Below are positions 35,540 to 47,229 of a stretch of DNA of 64,000 nt, piece after piece. Source of the DNA: Telopea speciosissima (lineage: Eukaryota > Streptophyta > Magnoliopsida > Proteales > Proteaceae); the NCBI RefSeq assembly GCF_018873765.1, contig NC_057923.1:61560593-61624592 (forward strand), written 5' to 3'. The position numbers and the translations under genes are program-made. Below the pieces are notes generated by a model. That model was not told the DNA's origin and ran no database searches. It saw only the letters and a list, made by a program, of their open reading frames with translations. Numbering within the stretch: position 1 is the stretch's first letter; the number at the start of each line of letters is the position of its first letter.

Positions 35540-37740
35540 CCAAATTAGGTACTGGTTTCAGACATGATTGGGTTACACCAAGGATCAGCCTTAAGCCCTT
35601 ATTTGTTTGTGCTTATAATGGACGACCTAACCAGGTGATGCAGCTCCAGGTAGGAAGAAGAAGAAGAAGAAGCCCTGACCTTAGGGCTTGATTAGGGACC
35701 CAGAGATTAGGATTATTATTTTCCATACTAAGTTTATTTTTCTGTTTTTAGATTGAACCGGTTTAGAATTGGTTGCACCCAATTGGTTCAATGGGTCTAA
35801 TTTAAGTGAAGTGTTCCTATTGGTTAACAGGTCCTTAAATCCTATTGGCTAGTATGGAATCTTCTTTTTAATTAGTTATTTTAAGTTAGATTCTTTTAAT
35901 TTGAGTTAATAGGGGTATCTTAGTCAATTCACTGTTTTAATTAGTTAAGTTAGAATTTAATCTCTCCCTTCCACGATTTTGTGAAGGAGAAGATTTTAAT
36001 TTGTAGTAGGATTTGGCATAAAACCGTATTATAAATAAAGTGAATCGTGGAGGGCTCCCCCACAATGAATTTTGAATAAAAAAAGACTCTTTCGCTGCTG
36101 GCCGATTGCTGCTGCTGCTGTTCCTGCTCCTTTGTGAGTGTATCCTCGTGGATTTCAAGGTGGATAGGGTGGGTGGATTCCTGCGACTCCTTGCATCGAG
36201 ACGATCGGGAGGTTCCTTCAATTATCAAGCTGCTGCCGGTGGGTTTCCTGCTGTGAGTTTGAAGTTTAAATTCTGTTTTTTGCATTCCTTCTCCTTCCCC
36301 ATTCGATCCCTTTATTTTTAGTTTGAATCCCATAAACCCTAATTCATCTAGAACCTGTCCAGCCTTCATCCTTCATCAGTTTTCATCCAAAATTTAACCA
36401 CAGATCCCTTACTGCCCTCCCTCAACTCGACCTAACCTGCAGCCTCAACAGTCCATCAAAAACCCTAATCCCCTCACTCACATAAAACCCAAAAACACCC
36501 TAAATTCTGTAACACCCAATTCAGCCATCAGAAAACCTTCATATTACAGTCGAACATCCCCCTCCCTGTTTAGAAAACTCGGCCTTAGCCCCAGCCCTTA
36601 GATCCCACTCAAAACCCTAAATTTGACCTAATTTCTAAAACCTAAAACCCGGAACCCTAACCCTAGAGTTTCAGAATTTTAATTTCTGTTTAAACCTATT
36701 CAAAACCTATTCCATTAGCTTCCTTTTGACCTGCATATCATTACTAAATAAAACCCTAGCTCAAATCCCTAATCCCTAATCCTAACCCTAATTCTGCCCT
36801 AGTTTACCTATTCTGCCCATTCGAACCAGCAGCCCCATTGAGACCTTGTTGCTTGGCCTCTAATAGGATCCTTTTCCTATTTAGAGCTACATTACCAGGG
36901 ACATACAAGATAAGATCCTATGGTGCATGATCTTTGCAGATGATATTATTTTGGTAGACGAGACAAAAGCAAGGATTAATGCCAAAGTGGAGCTATAGAG
37001 AACTACCTTGGAATCAAAAGGTCTGAAGATAAGTAGAACTAAAAACGAATATATGGTGTGTAACTTTAGCCACTCTGGGACGGATAATGAGGTGGTGAAT
37101 ATTGATGAGAGGGAGATCCCGCAAAGTGACCACTTTAGATATATGGGATCAATCGTAAACAAGGAGGTCGATGTAGATGACGACGTTGCCCAAAGGAGTA
37201 AAATATGGTAGATGAAGTGGAGAGGTGCGACCGGAGTTTTGTGGGATCGGCGTATCCCTTTAAAGCTTAAAGGAAAGTTTTATAGGACTGCCATTAGACC
37301 AGTTATGATGTACGGGGTGGAATGTTGGGCTATGAAGAAGTGTCATATAAATAAACTGGGTGTTGTAGAGATGAGGATGTTGAGATGGATGAGTGGGAAA
37401 ACTAGGAAGGATAAAGTGAGGAATGACCATATTAGAGCTGAATTAGGAGTAGCTCCGATACATGACAAACTTAGAGAGAGTCATTTGAGGTATGGCTATG
37501 TTCAACGGAGGCCTCCAAATGCCCCAGTTCAAAGGAGTGACCTGATCCTGATTGAGGGAACCAAAAGAACCAAGGGCAGGCCTAGGATAACCATAGGAGA
37601 AGTGGTGAAGAAGGACATACTTAGCCTAGGCCTTGTTTCTGGTATGACCTCAAATAGAGCTGATTGGAGAGCTAGAATCCATGTGGTCGACCCCATTTAG
37701 TTGGACTGTAATGATGTGATGATGTTGTTGTATTACACGC
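35540..37740 (+). mobile_element. RTE-type LINE, 5'-truncated, split by a solo LTR
   Basis: The reverse transcriptase palm motif is readable: IGLHQGSALSPYLFVL and MDDLTR before 35635, then CMIFADDIILVDET after 36894. The rest of the domain follows: GLKISRTKNEYM, YMGSIVNKEVD, IRPVMMYGVECWAMKK, MRMLRWMSGKTRKDKVRN and DRADWRARIHV-type end (SNRADWRARIHVVDPI) to about 37700. A TGATG/TTG-rich tail closes it, as in plant RTE elements. There are in-frame stops (for example just before MKWRGATGVLWD at 37212), so this copy is dead. The 5' part of the endonuclease/RT is missing. Confidence 0.85.
35636..36894 (+). mobile_element. Solo LTR fossil with 5-bp target duplication CCAGG
   Basis: It begins TGATGCAGCTC and ends with the near-inverse GAGCTACATTA. 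CCAGG flanks it at 35631-35635 and 36895-36899, and the RTE reading resumes exactly behind it. At 1,259 bp it is a typical LTR size; a TATAAATAAAG box is near 36030. No internal region is present, which is consistent with recombination between two LTRs. Family (Gypsy or Copia) is not certain. Moderately old. Confidence 0.75.
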
Positions 37741-37945
37741 CGTCTTCAAGGTCTAGAGCGGAATGTTGGGCAGTTAGGAAGCGGTACATAGCTAAGAAGG
37801 GACGATGCCCTAGAATTGCGCGAAGTTGTATGCCCCCCCCCCCCCTTTCACTTCTTTACTAATATTTTGCTGACTCTTCTAGGATCCATGTAACCGACCC
37901 CATTAAGTTAGGATAAGGCTATGGTGTTGTTGTTGTTTCAGACTT
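37741..37945 (+). mobile_element. Second RTE LINE 3' fragment
   Basis: A scrap encoding ECWAVRK-like sequence (GAATGTTGGGCAGTTAGGAA) is followed by a C run and the RTE 3' end (GGATCCATGTAACCGACCCC ... GGCTATGGTGTTGTTGTTG). Confidence 0.7.
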
Positions 37946-39240
37946 GATAACAGTATATGAAAATGACTGATGTATTCTGCAAAAAAAAGGAATATGTAAT
38001 AAACACTGGTCAACAATAGGTTAAACTAACCTTACAACTCCTACCAAGGATATGGAATAACCCCAGCCTAAAAGAACAATAAACAGAAGCAATAATGGGA
38101 TTACTGCAGGTCTGAAATAGGTCAAACAACCAGAAAATTAACCAACTGTAGAGACAATAGCTACACACATTGGATGGGCCTTATTTTCCCATCGAGTTTG
38201 GCTCTCGAAGGAGTAAATAACTCCTAAAATCTCAGGCCAAGTAAATGGCTAGATGCAGAATGACATGAAAATAGAAGGGGTAGGTTTCAAATTCAAAAGT
38301 AGCTGAGCATAGACAAACTCAGCTGTCAGATCTACTCCAAATCAGTATCTGAGGGATGGTTGTACGTCAGGATCAAGCCTCCAAATATAAGCAATAGCTG
38401 ATGGTTAGATGCACAGATCAATGGAGTTGATGCTGCAGCAGGATCCTTGAAGAAATACAAACCGCAGGTGATGGAATCCTTCCTTCAAACAGCAGCAATA
38501 ACAACCAGAACCTTAGGATAACTTGATGGATATTCTAGTAGGTAACAGCAGCTTCAATGTGACTCTCGGTTGGTCTTAGATGGCCAAAGAAATAACTCAG
38601 AATAAGGGAAAACAGAGTATCGATTGGAGAAGAGAAAAGGGGAAGAAGGCGGAAGGCTATCTCAGCCAAGGGTATCACACTCAGAGGTCTCTCACCTCAC
38701 TGTCTCTCACAGATTCTCATTGCACAAAGCAAATAATTTATTCATTCATAAAATCACTGGGAGGACCCAATATGCCCACTGCGTATACAATGTAAGTTGC
38801 TAAAACCAGAAAGGAAAGAAAGCAAAATAGAAAGTCCCTTACAAAGCAATATTGAGACTTGTACAAAAAACTAAGATCGATCTTAGATATTAACCAAAAT
38901 AGAAAGTACTAAAGACAAATAAAATCTAAGCTAATAAGTAATAGCTACTAAATAGAAACTCCAACTTAGTAATTACGCATGATTACGAAAATAGAAACTT
39001 AAGTATATAGTAACTAAATCAGCAATAAAATCTCCCTTCTCTTGCTATCTTCTGTGGGACCCATAGAATCTCAAATATTTCCTTGGACTTCCTTATTCAT
39101 GCAAGGCCTATGGGAGCACACCACTGTTCACGTGAACAGTGTTTTTAGCCTTTTCTTCTTCATGTTTCAATCTACACTCCCTCATCTCACTCTTTTTGCT
39201 GCACTTTCTCTCTACTAAATTGAACAGGTAGAAGCGACTG
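37946..39240. other. Unassigned repeat-like DNA inside the Harbinger-like unit
   Basis: No gene. The part around 38640-38780 (GGTCTCTCACCTCACTGTCTC) resembles 59520-59640 near the Copia fossil in BIO2 intron 3, which suggests a shared older repeat. Confidence 0.35.
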
Positions 39241-39417
39241 CACTATTCTCTCTCCTCAGCTCGAACCATCCCATCCAACCAAAGTGGGGTGGGATGCTAC
39301 AGTAACCCTCCCCCCACTTTCCCATTCCAGTCTCTCACCCCACTAGCATGTGAGTGTGTGAGACCCATATATCAGAAAATCCCACCCCATAACCCCCCTC
39401 TAAACAAACGAGGCCTT

Positions 39418-39650
39418 AATGTTATTAAACTTCTTTAAATCTGAGTTTCTAAAATTGAATCTTCTAATTATGGATCTGAATATTGTTCACTGCTTATTCA
39501 TTACTTTAGATCAATAATTAAATTTTGTTTAATGCTCCAACTTCTGCTTATAGATTTCTGTTCTGAGTCTGGGATTCAGGTTCATAATCACAGTAGGAAC
39601 TCTCCATAACTTGAAATCAGACTTCCATATTTTGCAGAGTTGTTCACCCG
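39418..39650 (+). mobile_element. Likely continuation of the LTR-like fossil of 32731
   Basis: AT-rich sequence of the same character as 34050-34200 begins right after the Harbinger-like right end and its TTA. The assignment rests on position and base composition. Confidence 0.3.
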
Positions 39651-39689
39651 TATAAACAGACCACTCGACCTATTGAGGATTGGTGTCTT

Positions 39690-41730
39690 GACTTCTGATG
39701 ACTGGACTGTTGTGTGGAGCCTCTGTGGGCCCCCGAGGGAAATTTTTTAAGGACTATATGGGTATTTCGGTAAATTTCCTGTATAGGTTTCGCTATAAAC
39801 CTGTAGCGAGAGTTCTTTCTCTGTAACGAAATCTGAGAGAGGTGTGAGGACAAGCAACTGTAACACTATTCTCTAGAAACACATGGATATACCTTTTGCA
39901 CACGAAAAGTGAGGTCTTTTCCTGTTTTCAGCATTTCCATAAGATGATCCAAACTCAATTCCAAGCCACTCTCAAAGTTTTGAGAAGTGACAATGGAACA
40001 GAGTATAAAGAGGGTCACTTTCAAAAATATCTTGCTGACCATGGAATTCTTCACCAGACTAGTTGTGTTGATACCACAGCCCAAAATGGTGTGACCAAAA
40101 GGAAGAACTGTCACTTACTAGAAATGGCCAGAGCATTAATGTTTGCTCAACATGTTCCCTCCCAATATTGGGGAGATGTTGTTCTCACTGCAGCCTATTT
40201 GATTAATCGATTGCCTACTAGGGCCCTTGACTCCCGTAGTCCGGCTGAAGTTTTGTTTGGGAATTCGTCATTTGTGGTTTCACCTAAAGTGTTTAGCTGT
40301 GTGTGTTATGCTAGGGATACCAGGTCCCCTGGCAAGCTTGAACCCCATGGATTGCAGTGTATTTTCTTGGGTTATTCTCCAACCCAGAAAGGTTATAAGT
40401 GTTATCATCCCCCTTCCCGTCGTACTCTAGTCAGTATGGATGTTACCTTCCAAGAAGGCCTTTCTTATTATTCTTCACCACCTCTTCAAGGGGAGAGTTA
40501 TAGTGAAGATGTGGATGTGTTTCCTTCCCTTGGGCCCACTATTCTTGAAACTCCATCACCTTTAGCTGCTGCCCCATCACCTTTGGTTGCTGCCCCATCA
40601 CCTTTAGATAATCCTATACAGGGGAAGACTATGGAAAATGGAGATGGTGAAGCTCCTACTCAGGGGGAGTTGACACCAATTCAAAGAACCATTGAGAAAT
40701 TTCAGAAGAGGATCGACAACCCCAACATTTTAACATATCACAAAAGATGTTCCAGAAGAGAGCAGCCGCAATCCACCGTAGCTCCAATACCCATCCAGTT
40801 GCCGACTCTAGATCCAGACCCCACTTCTCCTGGTAACATTTCTCCTTCCGACCTACCTATTGCTCATCGCAAAGGTACTAGGACTTGCACTCAGCATCCC
40901 ATTTCCCGTTTTGTTTCTTACAATTCTCTTTCTCTGTCTTTTCGTGCATTTGTGTCCTCTCTTTCTTCTGTTTCTATTCCTAAAAATTGGCAAGAAGCTT
41001 ACACAGATGAAAAGTGGAAGGCCAGCAATGTTGGAAGAAATGAGAGCATTGAAAAAAAATCATACTTGGGATCTTGTGGATCTTCCTCCAGGGAAACGAC
41101 CAGTGGGATGTAAATGGGTGTTTATGGTCAAACAGAAGGTTGATGGGACCGTGGATCATTATAAGGCACGGCTAGTTGCAAAGGGCTTTACCCAGACTTA
41201 TGGAGTTGATTATTAGGAGACCTTCGCACCAGTGGCTAAACTCAATACTGTAAGAGTGTTATTGTCATGTGCTGTAAATCTTGGGTGGGATCTTCAGCAG
41301 TTGGACGTGAAGAATGCCTTCCTCCATGAAGAGCTAGAGAAAGAGGTATATATGGATATTCCACCGGGCTTCTCTAATGATAAGACCAAGGGCAAGGTCG
41401 GCCTTTTAGAGGAAGCGGTTCCAAGATGGTATCAAAGCAGGCAGGTGTCACGGTATTGAGTCCCCCTGGGAGCGGGCAGGTGTTAAAAAATTATTTATCC
41501 ACCCATGTCCCCCTTTGGATAGTCCGACATGTTAGAGCTCCTGTATGATATACATATTGTTTCTTCCCTTTCCTATAAGGTCGGCCTTTTAGAGGAAACG
41601 GTTCCAACAGATAGTGAAACAGATCTCATCTCACCGTGGACGTAGGCAAACTTGCCGAACCACGTAGATCCTTGTGCATACTGTGTGATTGTTGTTTTGC
41701 ATTTTTTCATTCTTCTCTGCATCGTGTTAG
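39690..41730 (+). mobile_element. Ty1-Copia fossil, internally shortened
   Basis: An LTR-like stretch (39700-39890) resembling the one at 47230 is followed at once by Copia polyprotein sequence. First comes the C-terminal part of integrase (RSDNGTEYKEGHFQKYL, then PSQYWGDVVLTAAYLINRLP and the HGLQCIFLGYSPTQKGYKCY block), then the start of reverse transcriptase (GCKWVFMVKQKVDGTVDHYK, then QLDVKNAFLH and VYMDIPPGF). At 41580-41720 LTR-like sequence returns (GGACGTAGGCAAACTTGCCG). Gag, protease and most of RT/RNase H are missing. Broken in several places; old. Confidence 0.85.
41393..41609. repeat. 33-bp direct repeat, 184 bp apart
   Basis: The segment GGTCGGCCTTTTAGAGGAA...GGTTCCAA occurs at 41393-41425 and again at 41577-41609 with two differences. 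Between the copies is a Copia primer-site-like TGGTATCAAAGCAGG (about 41427). It probably reflects rearrangement of the fossil's ends. Confidence 0.6.
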
Positions 41731-41859
41731 GTTTACACAACCAGAATACCTGGCCAATCAGAACTGCCTTTATTTTATTATTTCTTGCCTCTTGAATCTG
41801 ATTCAGGTTCCTTATACTGTGATTCTGGAAAACTATCTAGTTTTCTACCCCTAAACCAG

Positions 41860-43200
41860 TTAGGTGACTAGAACCCCATTCATCGAATTAGATGCAATCA
41901 CTCTTGAAGAAACCGCCTTTGATCTCACACACCCATCAAGAATGATACTGATCAGAAAATGAACAAGTAATTCAAATTGCATTCAAGAAGCATACTTCAA
42001 CTGCCAGCACCCTCCCAAAATCCTTAAAGATAAGCTATAACCAGTTAACAAATAAGACAGTTCAGTTCACAAGACAGTTCAGTTCACGCAGTTAAAAAGG
42101 CTCAAAATAAATGCATATTATTCTACATTTGCAAGATGTCCTTTTAAATACCTTGTAATTATTTTTATTTGTAAAGAGTCGCCACATTGATTGCCAGCCA
42201 AGCAACAGGGCTACCCCCAATAAACAAAATATCTGACAATAAAATCACAGTAAGGATAGTAAGGTACTTTAATCAAGGAGTGAATCAGATAATACTTCAT
42301 GAAGGTTATAAAAAACCTCACATTTCCCAAAGCAAGCAAGCCCCTGTCGAAGAATAGAATTATGCCGAGAAATGTGAAAAAGAAGCCAAAACCAATGAGA
42401 CCTATCCCAATCTCTGCTTTTAAACAACATTGAATGGATTAGTAGCCAAATCCCTAAATTCTCCCAAAAGAAAATGAAAGGAAAGAACATCTGGAACCTA
42501 CATTTAATAGTGCACTAGATTACCTATGCTACTATAATTATATAGATGAAAAAAAAATAGATTTAATAACTTAGTGGCAGAAAACATTGATTTTTATCAG
42601 AGTAAGGAGCCCACTTAACCACTCCATGCATCAAGAGATGATGAAAGTTAATGAATCACTACACGTTACATAAAATAAGATCATTGCATAAAACAGACTT
42701 TTCAAAGTAATCCTAGTGGATACCTTCACAAAGAGACAGCAGTAATGGAAGAACAGGAGCAACAAGTAACCCCATACAAAAAATTGCTCCCTGACTATAT
42801 ACATGACATCATTATTCTATAGATGAGTCCTTGTATTGGGAAATGTAAGGTTTTCTACCATCCAAAAGTGAAAGGTGAAGGATACACGCTGCCCTCGTTG
42901 TAGCAATAAGAATGCTCTCCAGGCACTTGTTAGAAAGTGGAAAGTGATATGTTACGAGTTTGTCTTAATTGCAAATAAACAACTGCCATCCAAGAACTTC
43001 TAAACACAACTGTGAGCAAAAATCTTGTTCAATTTACCAAATTAAAGTTTTGATGCCTGTAAATTAGATTGATATTTTGGAACAAGCAGCCTAAAGCCTG
43101 CAGAGTCTAAGAAAGATTGATTTCCCAAATCTAGATTCCAATGTATAGCTATGTGCTACAATAACAATGAAATACTGCATAGCTCAAGCTGAGCATGGGT
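41860..43200. other. Intergenic DNA, no gene seen
   Basis: Short frames without family signatures on either strand. A small duplication (GACAGTTCAGTTCAC, twice) lies near 42057. Confidence 0.4.
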
Positions 43201-43203
43201 GAC

Positions 43204-43526
43204 TTGTATGCTCCAGCTTGAGGGGGAGTGTTAAATTGCTGACAACTCTCGGTTTGGGGGAATGTCCCACCGTGAGTCTATGTTAGTAAGTTGGTGTTCG
43301 TAGAGTTAGTGGTTTATTAGGATTAGTGACTTAGAGTTAAGAGTCTTATTCCTATTTTATTTTCTTGATCTTATCTTTTCCTTATTGTAATTATGATTGC
43401 TGATTTGGTTATAAATAATACAGTAGCGTTAGGGAAATACACTGAACCTATCGCTGGTTCTTCTTCTTCCTCCTCCTATTCTCTTTTCTCTCTTTCTTCT
43501 CTCTTCTCTCGATCTTCTCTGGTTCA
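43204..43526 (+). mobile_element. Copia polypurine tract plus 3' LTR fossil
   Basis: CAGCTTGAGGGGGAG (43214-43228) is the standard Copia polypurine tract. It is followed by an LTR opening TGTTAAATTG and probably closing near GGTTCA at 43526 (about 298 bp). TTATAAATAATAC near 43408 could be its promoter box. Only the last bases of the internal region remain. Broken; age not estimated. Confidence 0.65.
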
Positions 43527-44898
43527 GGTAGTTACTGTTTTACTTTGCTACAAATATTTTCAAGATCCACCTCCATTCTCTGTCAAAAGGGAGGATGACT
43601 CTAGGATTGGGCCAACATTGTCTAAGAATTGCTTTCCCAATAGAACTGGAAAAAGGACAGGAAAAGAATGAATGGTCAATACTTTCCAAGGAATTCCAGC
43701 AAATAAAAATTTGGGATTGACAAATTTCTCTGAAGAAGAAACTCCTGGGTAGGATTGGTTATTAAGTGTTTTAGTTAAGCTAGAATAGGTCTCTAAGAGT
43801 CCAGCCTTATTTCAGTCTCCTTCCAAGAACGAAACTTCCCGAGGTGCCAGTTGACCCTTCATTTATTTACACAAATAAAACATTCTAAGTTCCTTGTCAA
43901 AGGTGAAAGGAGCATACTTGAATGTGCACATGAACTTTATTAGCCAATGAATAATAGGTAGGGCAATGGTGGGAAAGGCTTTCATTGTAATTCAAAAGTG
44001 GAAGATATCATGCTAATACATTCCATGCAGTAATTGAGAGTTAATTGATATGCTAAAAGCAGGAATCCTTTCAACACTAATTTGACTAGAACAAACTGAA
44101 CCAAGTAACCCATATGCAAAAAGACAAGCAAATTTATGACCACGGAACTAAAAACCTACATAATCCTCAAATAAGGTAAAAGCTTCTCACTTTTCTGTTC
44201 AGTTATCTCATAAGCCATCCTGCAGGCTGCCAATGTACCTACTTAATCTTCAAGTAGAATAACCAAAGCCCCTTCCTGGAAACTGCAATATAGGCATAAG
44301 AAAGTCGGATAATAATGTTCATCAAGAAAATAATAGTAAATACAGAAAATGAATATTGAAAGGGAAAAGTATCATATTTGTTTAGCTTCCAATATCCAGG
44401 AGAAGGGATAGGTCAATTGGTTATCAGTTATCACAAGTAAAAATAAAAAACCCCTAATTCTTACACCATAGTCTAAAAAGCCCAACAAATTAAGGGCGAA
44501 ACAAACAACAAATCCAGAAACCCAATTGGAAGAACCAATCAATCTCCAAAATGGAAAGTGGGTGGGGAAGGGCGGGAAAAAGTTAGAATATAAAGAATCG
44601 GCTTCATACCTCCACCAATTGACGAGAGAAGTTCGTGTCTTATATTTCTCAAGGTTTTCGGAAATCCGAATGCAGCGGATTAGGGATTTTCGAGCTGATT
44701 ACGATTCACGACCTGTTTTATTCCGACGCAGAATGATGGGTTTTTTTTTCACGAGGGGGGTGATTGGGAATTTGGGATTGTTTTTCCTTCTTTAGGTTCA
44801 CAAATACCCTCCGTAGGTTTTTATATTTTCCAAAAAATACCCTTGGGATTCCAAATCGGTGCATGTGATTGGCGGCAGCAGGAACATTCCTGGGATCA
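43527..44898. other. Intergenic DNA, no gene seen
   Basis: No exon-like segment. The open frame at 44526-44795 is short and ends in low-complexity sequence. Confidence 0.35.
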
Positions 44899-45053
44899 GG
44901 ATCATCTCCAGGGAGGCATGCGCCCATGGTGCTGCCAGGGCATCTAGCGGCTGAGCTGTGCCGCACACATCTTGGTGCACGTCTAGGGATGTGTGTGGCA
45001 CAGCTCAATGGCTGGCAGCACCCTGGGCGTGCTGGGTTCCCTAGAGACGAGCT
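44899..45053. mobile_element. Mutator-like MITE, GGATC family
   Basis: Left arm GGATCATCTCCAGGGAGGCA; inverted from the right, AGCTCGTCTCTAGGGAACCC. Further in, GGTGCTGCCAG and GAGCTGTGCC occur on both arms, so most of the element folds on itself. It shares ACACATCTTGGTGC with the copy at 45649. No target duplication is clear here. Confidence 0.7.
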
Positions 45054-45206
45054 AAATTCACATTCTTGCAACCCAAGTTGCATTACTTTTTTTTTCCTTT
45101 TTTTACTCATCTAATAGTGTCTCAACGGAACAACAAAGAAGAGTGAACGGTGATCTATGACCTCCTGGGAGTCAGGAGATCTGACCTCTGTTGGCAAGGT
45201 ATCAAC

Positions 45207-45460
45207 CATGGTTTTAGTGCATGGTATCAGAACGAGTATCGGTAACTTGTAAAATCGATACAATACTGATACGATATTGGCCTGGATCGTCTGTATTGGA
45301 CAACTTTGTCCTTGATTCTTCTTTAAAATGAGTTTATTGACACTTTTACCCCTTGTCCGTACTGTGCTATCGATATGGTATCAATATCGATATCGGTGAC
45401 TAGCAAAACTAGTATGTATTGCCCGATACGGGCGATACGATACCGATATCTCAAACCATG
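45207..45460. mobile_element. MITE, CATGGTT family, second copy
   Basis: Ends CATGGTTTTAGTG and, inverted from the right, CATGGTTTGAGATATCGGTA. Flanks GTATCAAC and GTAATAAC may be a decayed 8-bp duplication. Relative of 17891-18128; both are full of GATATCGATA motifs. Confidence 0.7.
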
Positions 45461-45648
45461 GTAATAACCAACTGCATTAATTGTTCGTCTTCTACTCTTG
45501 AAGTTTACTTACATTAGATTCTTCAAGTCATGTCTCTAGTTGAATACGTTTGAGGTGAAACCTAAGGATAATCATAGCCCGTTAATTATCGTGAATATTA
45601 AATGGAATTTATATATCCGACAAAATGTCCTTTAATAGTACCATATGA

Positions 45649-45795
45649 GGATCCAGCTCCTCTTCAGCAAGCCCAGCCCCAGGGAGTGCCTAGTGAGCAT
45701 CTAACAGCTGGGTTGTCTTGCTGCGCACCAAGATGTGTGCTTTAGCCATTGGATGCCCATTAGAGAGAACTCAGCGTTGGAGAAGAGCCCGATCC
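45649..45795. mobile_element. Mutator-like MITE with perfect 9-bp target duplication
   Basis: ACCATATGA flanks both sides (45640-45648 and 45796-45804). The ends are GGATCCAGCTCCTCTTCAGC and, inverted, GGATCGGGCTCTTCTCCAAC. 147 bp, no coding capacity. Confidence 0.88.
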
Positions 45796-45925
45796 ACCAT
45801 ATGATTGGCTCTAGTTTGGTTTGTACTTTCCCTAACATCTCCTTTTTTTACACACCTAACACACATTATATATCAAAATCAAAGACTGTTTTTTACCTGA
45901 TGTACACTTGGCTCCGGTTGAGCAT

Positions 45926-46120
45926 GGAATTGTGAAATTGAATAATTATCACCTTCAATTCGTGGCACCTTCAATTCCTCCAATTCCTCTAATAGGAGGG
46001 AGTGGACCCCACCTTGGACAGTGTTTCGGGCAAGGGTAGGGTGGTCATTTTCACCCCCCATGTGAGGATTGGAGGAATTGGAAGGGGTTGTAAATTGGAG
46101 GGGATAACGATTCCTGTGAA
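45926..46120. mobile_element. MITE with AATTCCTCCAATTCC arms
   Basis: CTTCAATTCCTCCAATTCCT on the left faces AGGATTGGAGGAATTGGAAG on the right, and the outer parts (ATTATCACCTTCAATT; inverted from the right, TTATCCCCTCCAATTT) also pair. About 195 bp. Confidence 0.7.
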
Positions 46121-46272
46121 CTCTGGCCTATTGTTGTTCCTGACTTGACACTGTAGAGCTTGGTCTAGGCTTACCTTGGCCTAGCCTAGGCCTCAGGCCA
46201 AGCTTTCTAATATCCTTGCAAATAAGCCATGGTATGTAAATTTATATTTTTCTCGGAAAGTTCACAAAAAAT

Positions 46273-46497
46273 TAGGTTGTGTTTGGTATGCATTATTGGA
46301 ATGCATTGTAGGTTGATTTCACATTCTCAGACGATAAAAACAACTACTTTTGTCATTCAAGAATGCGAAATCAACCTAGAATGCATTTCAAGTCGATTTT
46401 GCATTCTCAGATGATAAAAGTAGTTGTTTTTATTTTCCGATAATGAAAAATCGACATAAAATGCGTTCCAAGAATACATACCAAATACAGCCTAAGA
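46273..46497. mobile_element. Tourist-like MITE, foldback
   Basis: Left end TTAGGTTGTGTTTGGTATGC; inverted from the right, TTAGGCTGTATTTGGTATGT. The arms stay complementary for about 80 bp (AAAACAACTACTTTT on both), so nearly the whole element is a hairpin. The TTAGG...CCTAA ends suggest a Harbinger/Tourist relative. Confidence 0.75.
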
Positions 46498-47229
46498 TTC
46501 CTAAATAAGAAGAATATATAACTGTTGAATGTTGAAACCATGGCTATAGATAGACCTTCATTCTGCTCCTTATTGAGTTCACACCTCACAACCTTTTTCT
46601 GAGATGAGATGCTTTGTAATGGTCAACTGTCAAAGGTAAACATAACCGTGTTGATCTCCCAATTCATGTGGACTGATTATCATATGAATCTAAGTTTTTT
46701 TATTATTATTATTTTTTATAGGTAATATGAATCTAAGTTAACATATTATAATTTCATAAAAAGAAAAGGAAAATTTATCTTGCAAAAACTGAGTAAGTTA
46801 TTTATTCCAACTTTGACCGATTAGACTTGACCAAATCACCAAAGTGAGCTGACCAAGTAAAAAATAAGTTTCTTCTAGCTAAGTCAAATAGGCTTCTAAC
46901 CAAAAATCTGATCAATTCTGAATGGTTCAATTTTGTAACAGATATACGTGTTGGGGATGTATCCTCCACTGAAAATCCAAAGAAATTTTCATGATCAAAG
47001 TTGTAGTCCCTTCAATCATTGTTCAATAGGTTTTGGATTCAACTAATTTTGATCTATATTGTGCAAGATGTACTCATTTTACTGAAGTCTTGTAGCGCAG
47101 TTATATTCTGTCTGAATTATGTCACATCTTATGCCTAAAAAAACTCTCTCACCCGATCCGTTTATTGAAGAGCCTAGGTGAGGCTTGCATAATTGGGCTA
47201 ATTCTGAAGGGCATCGACCCACTTTGCAT
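46498..47229. other. Intergenic DNA, no gene seen
   Basis: AT-rich, short frames only; no repeat ends were identified. Confidence 0.4.

Larger units (their letters stand above)
34201..39417. mobile_element. PIF/Harbinger-like unit, 5.2 kb, with nested insertions
   Basis: The ends are inverted: GGGACCGTTTGTTTAGAAGG on the left and, inverted from the right, GGCCTCGTTTGTTTAGAGGG. Further inward GGGGTGGGA occurs on both arms. TTA lies just outside each end (34198-34200 and about 39418-39420), the usual Harbinger target duplication. No transposase is visible. The interior holds a TBL gene fragment (34797-35033), an RTE LINE (35540-37740) with a solo LTR inside, and unassigned DNA. It may be a non-autonomous, gene-fragment-carrying (Pack-type) element, or two separate related elements whose outer ends happen to pair. 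Confidence 0.55.

Noticed and set aside
36300-36800. CCCTAAA/AACCCTAA motifs resembling interstitial telomere repeats
   Set aside because: They are scattered, irregular and lie inside the solo LTR; there is no tandem array.
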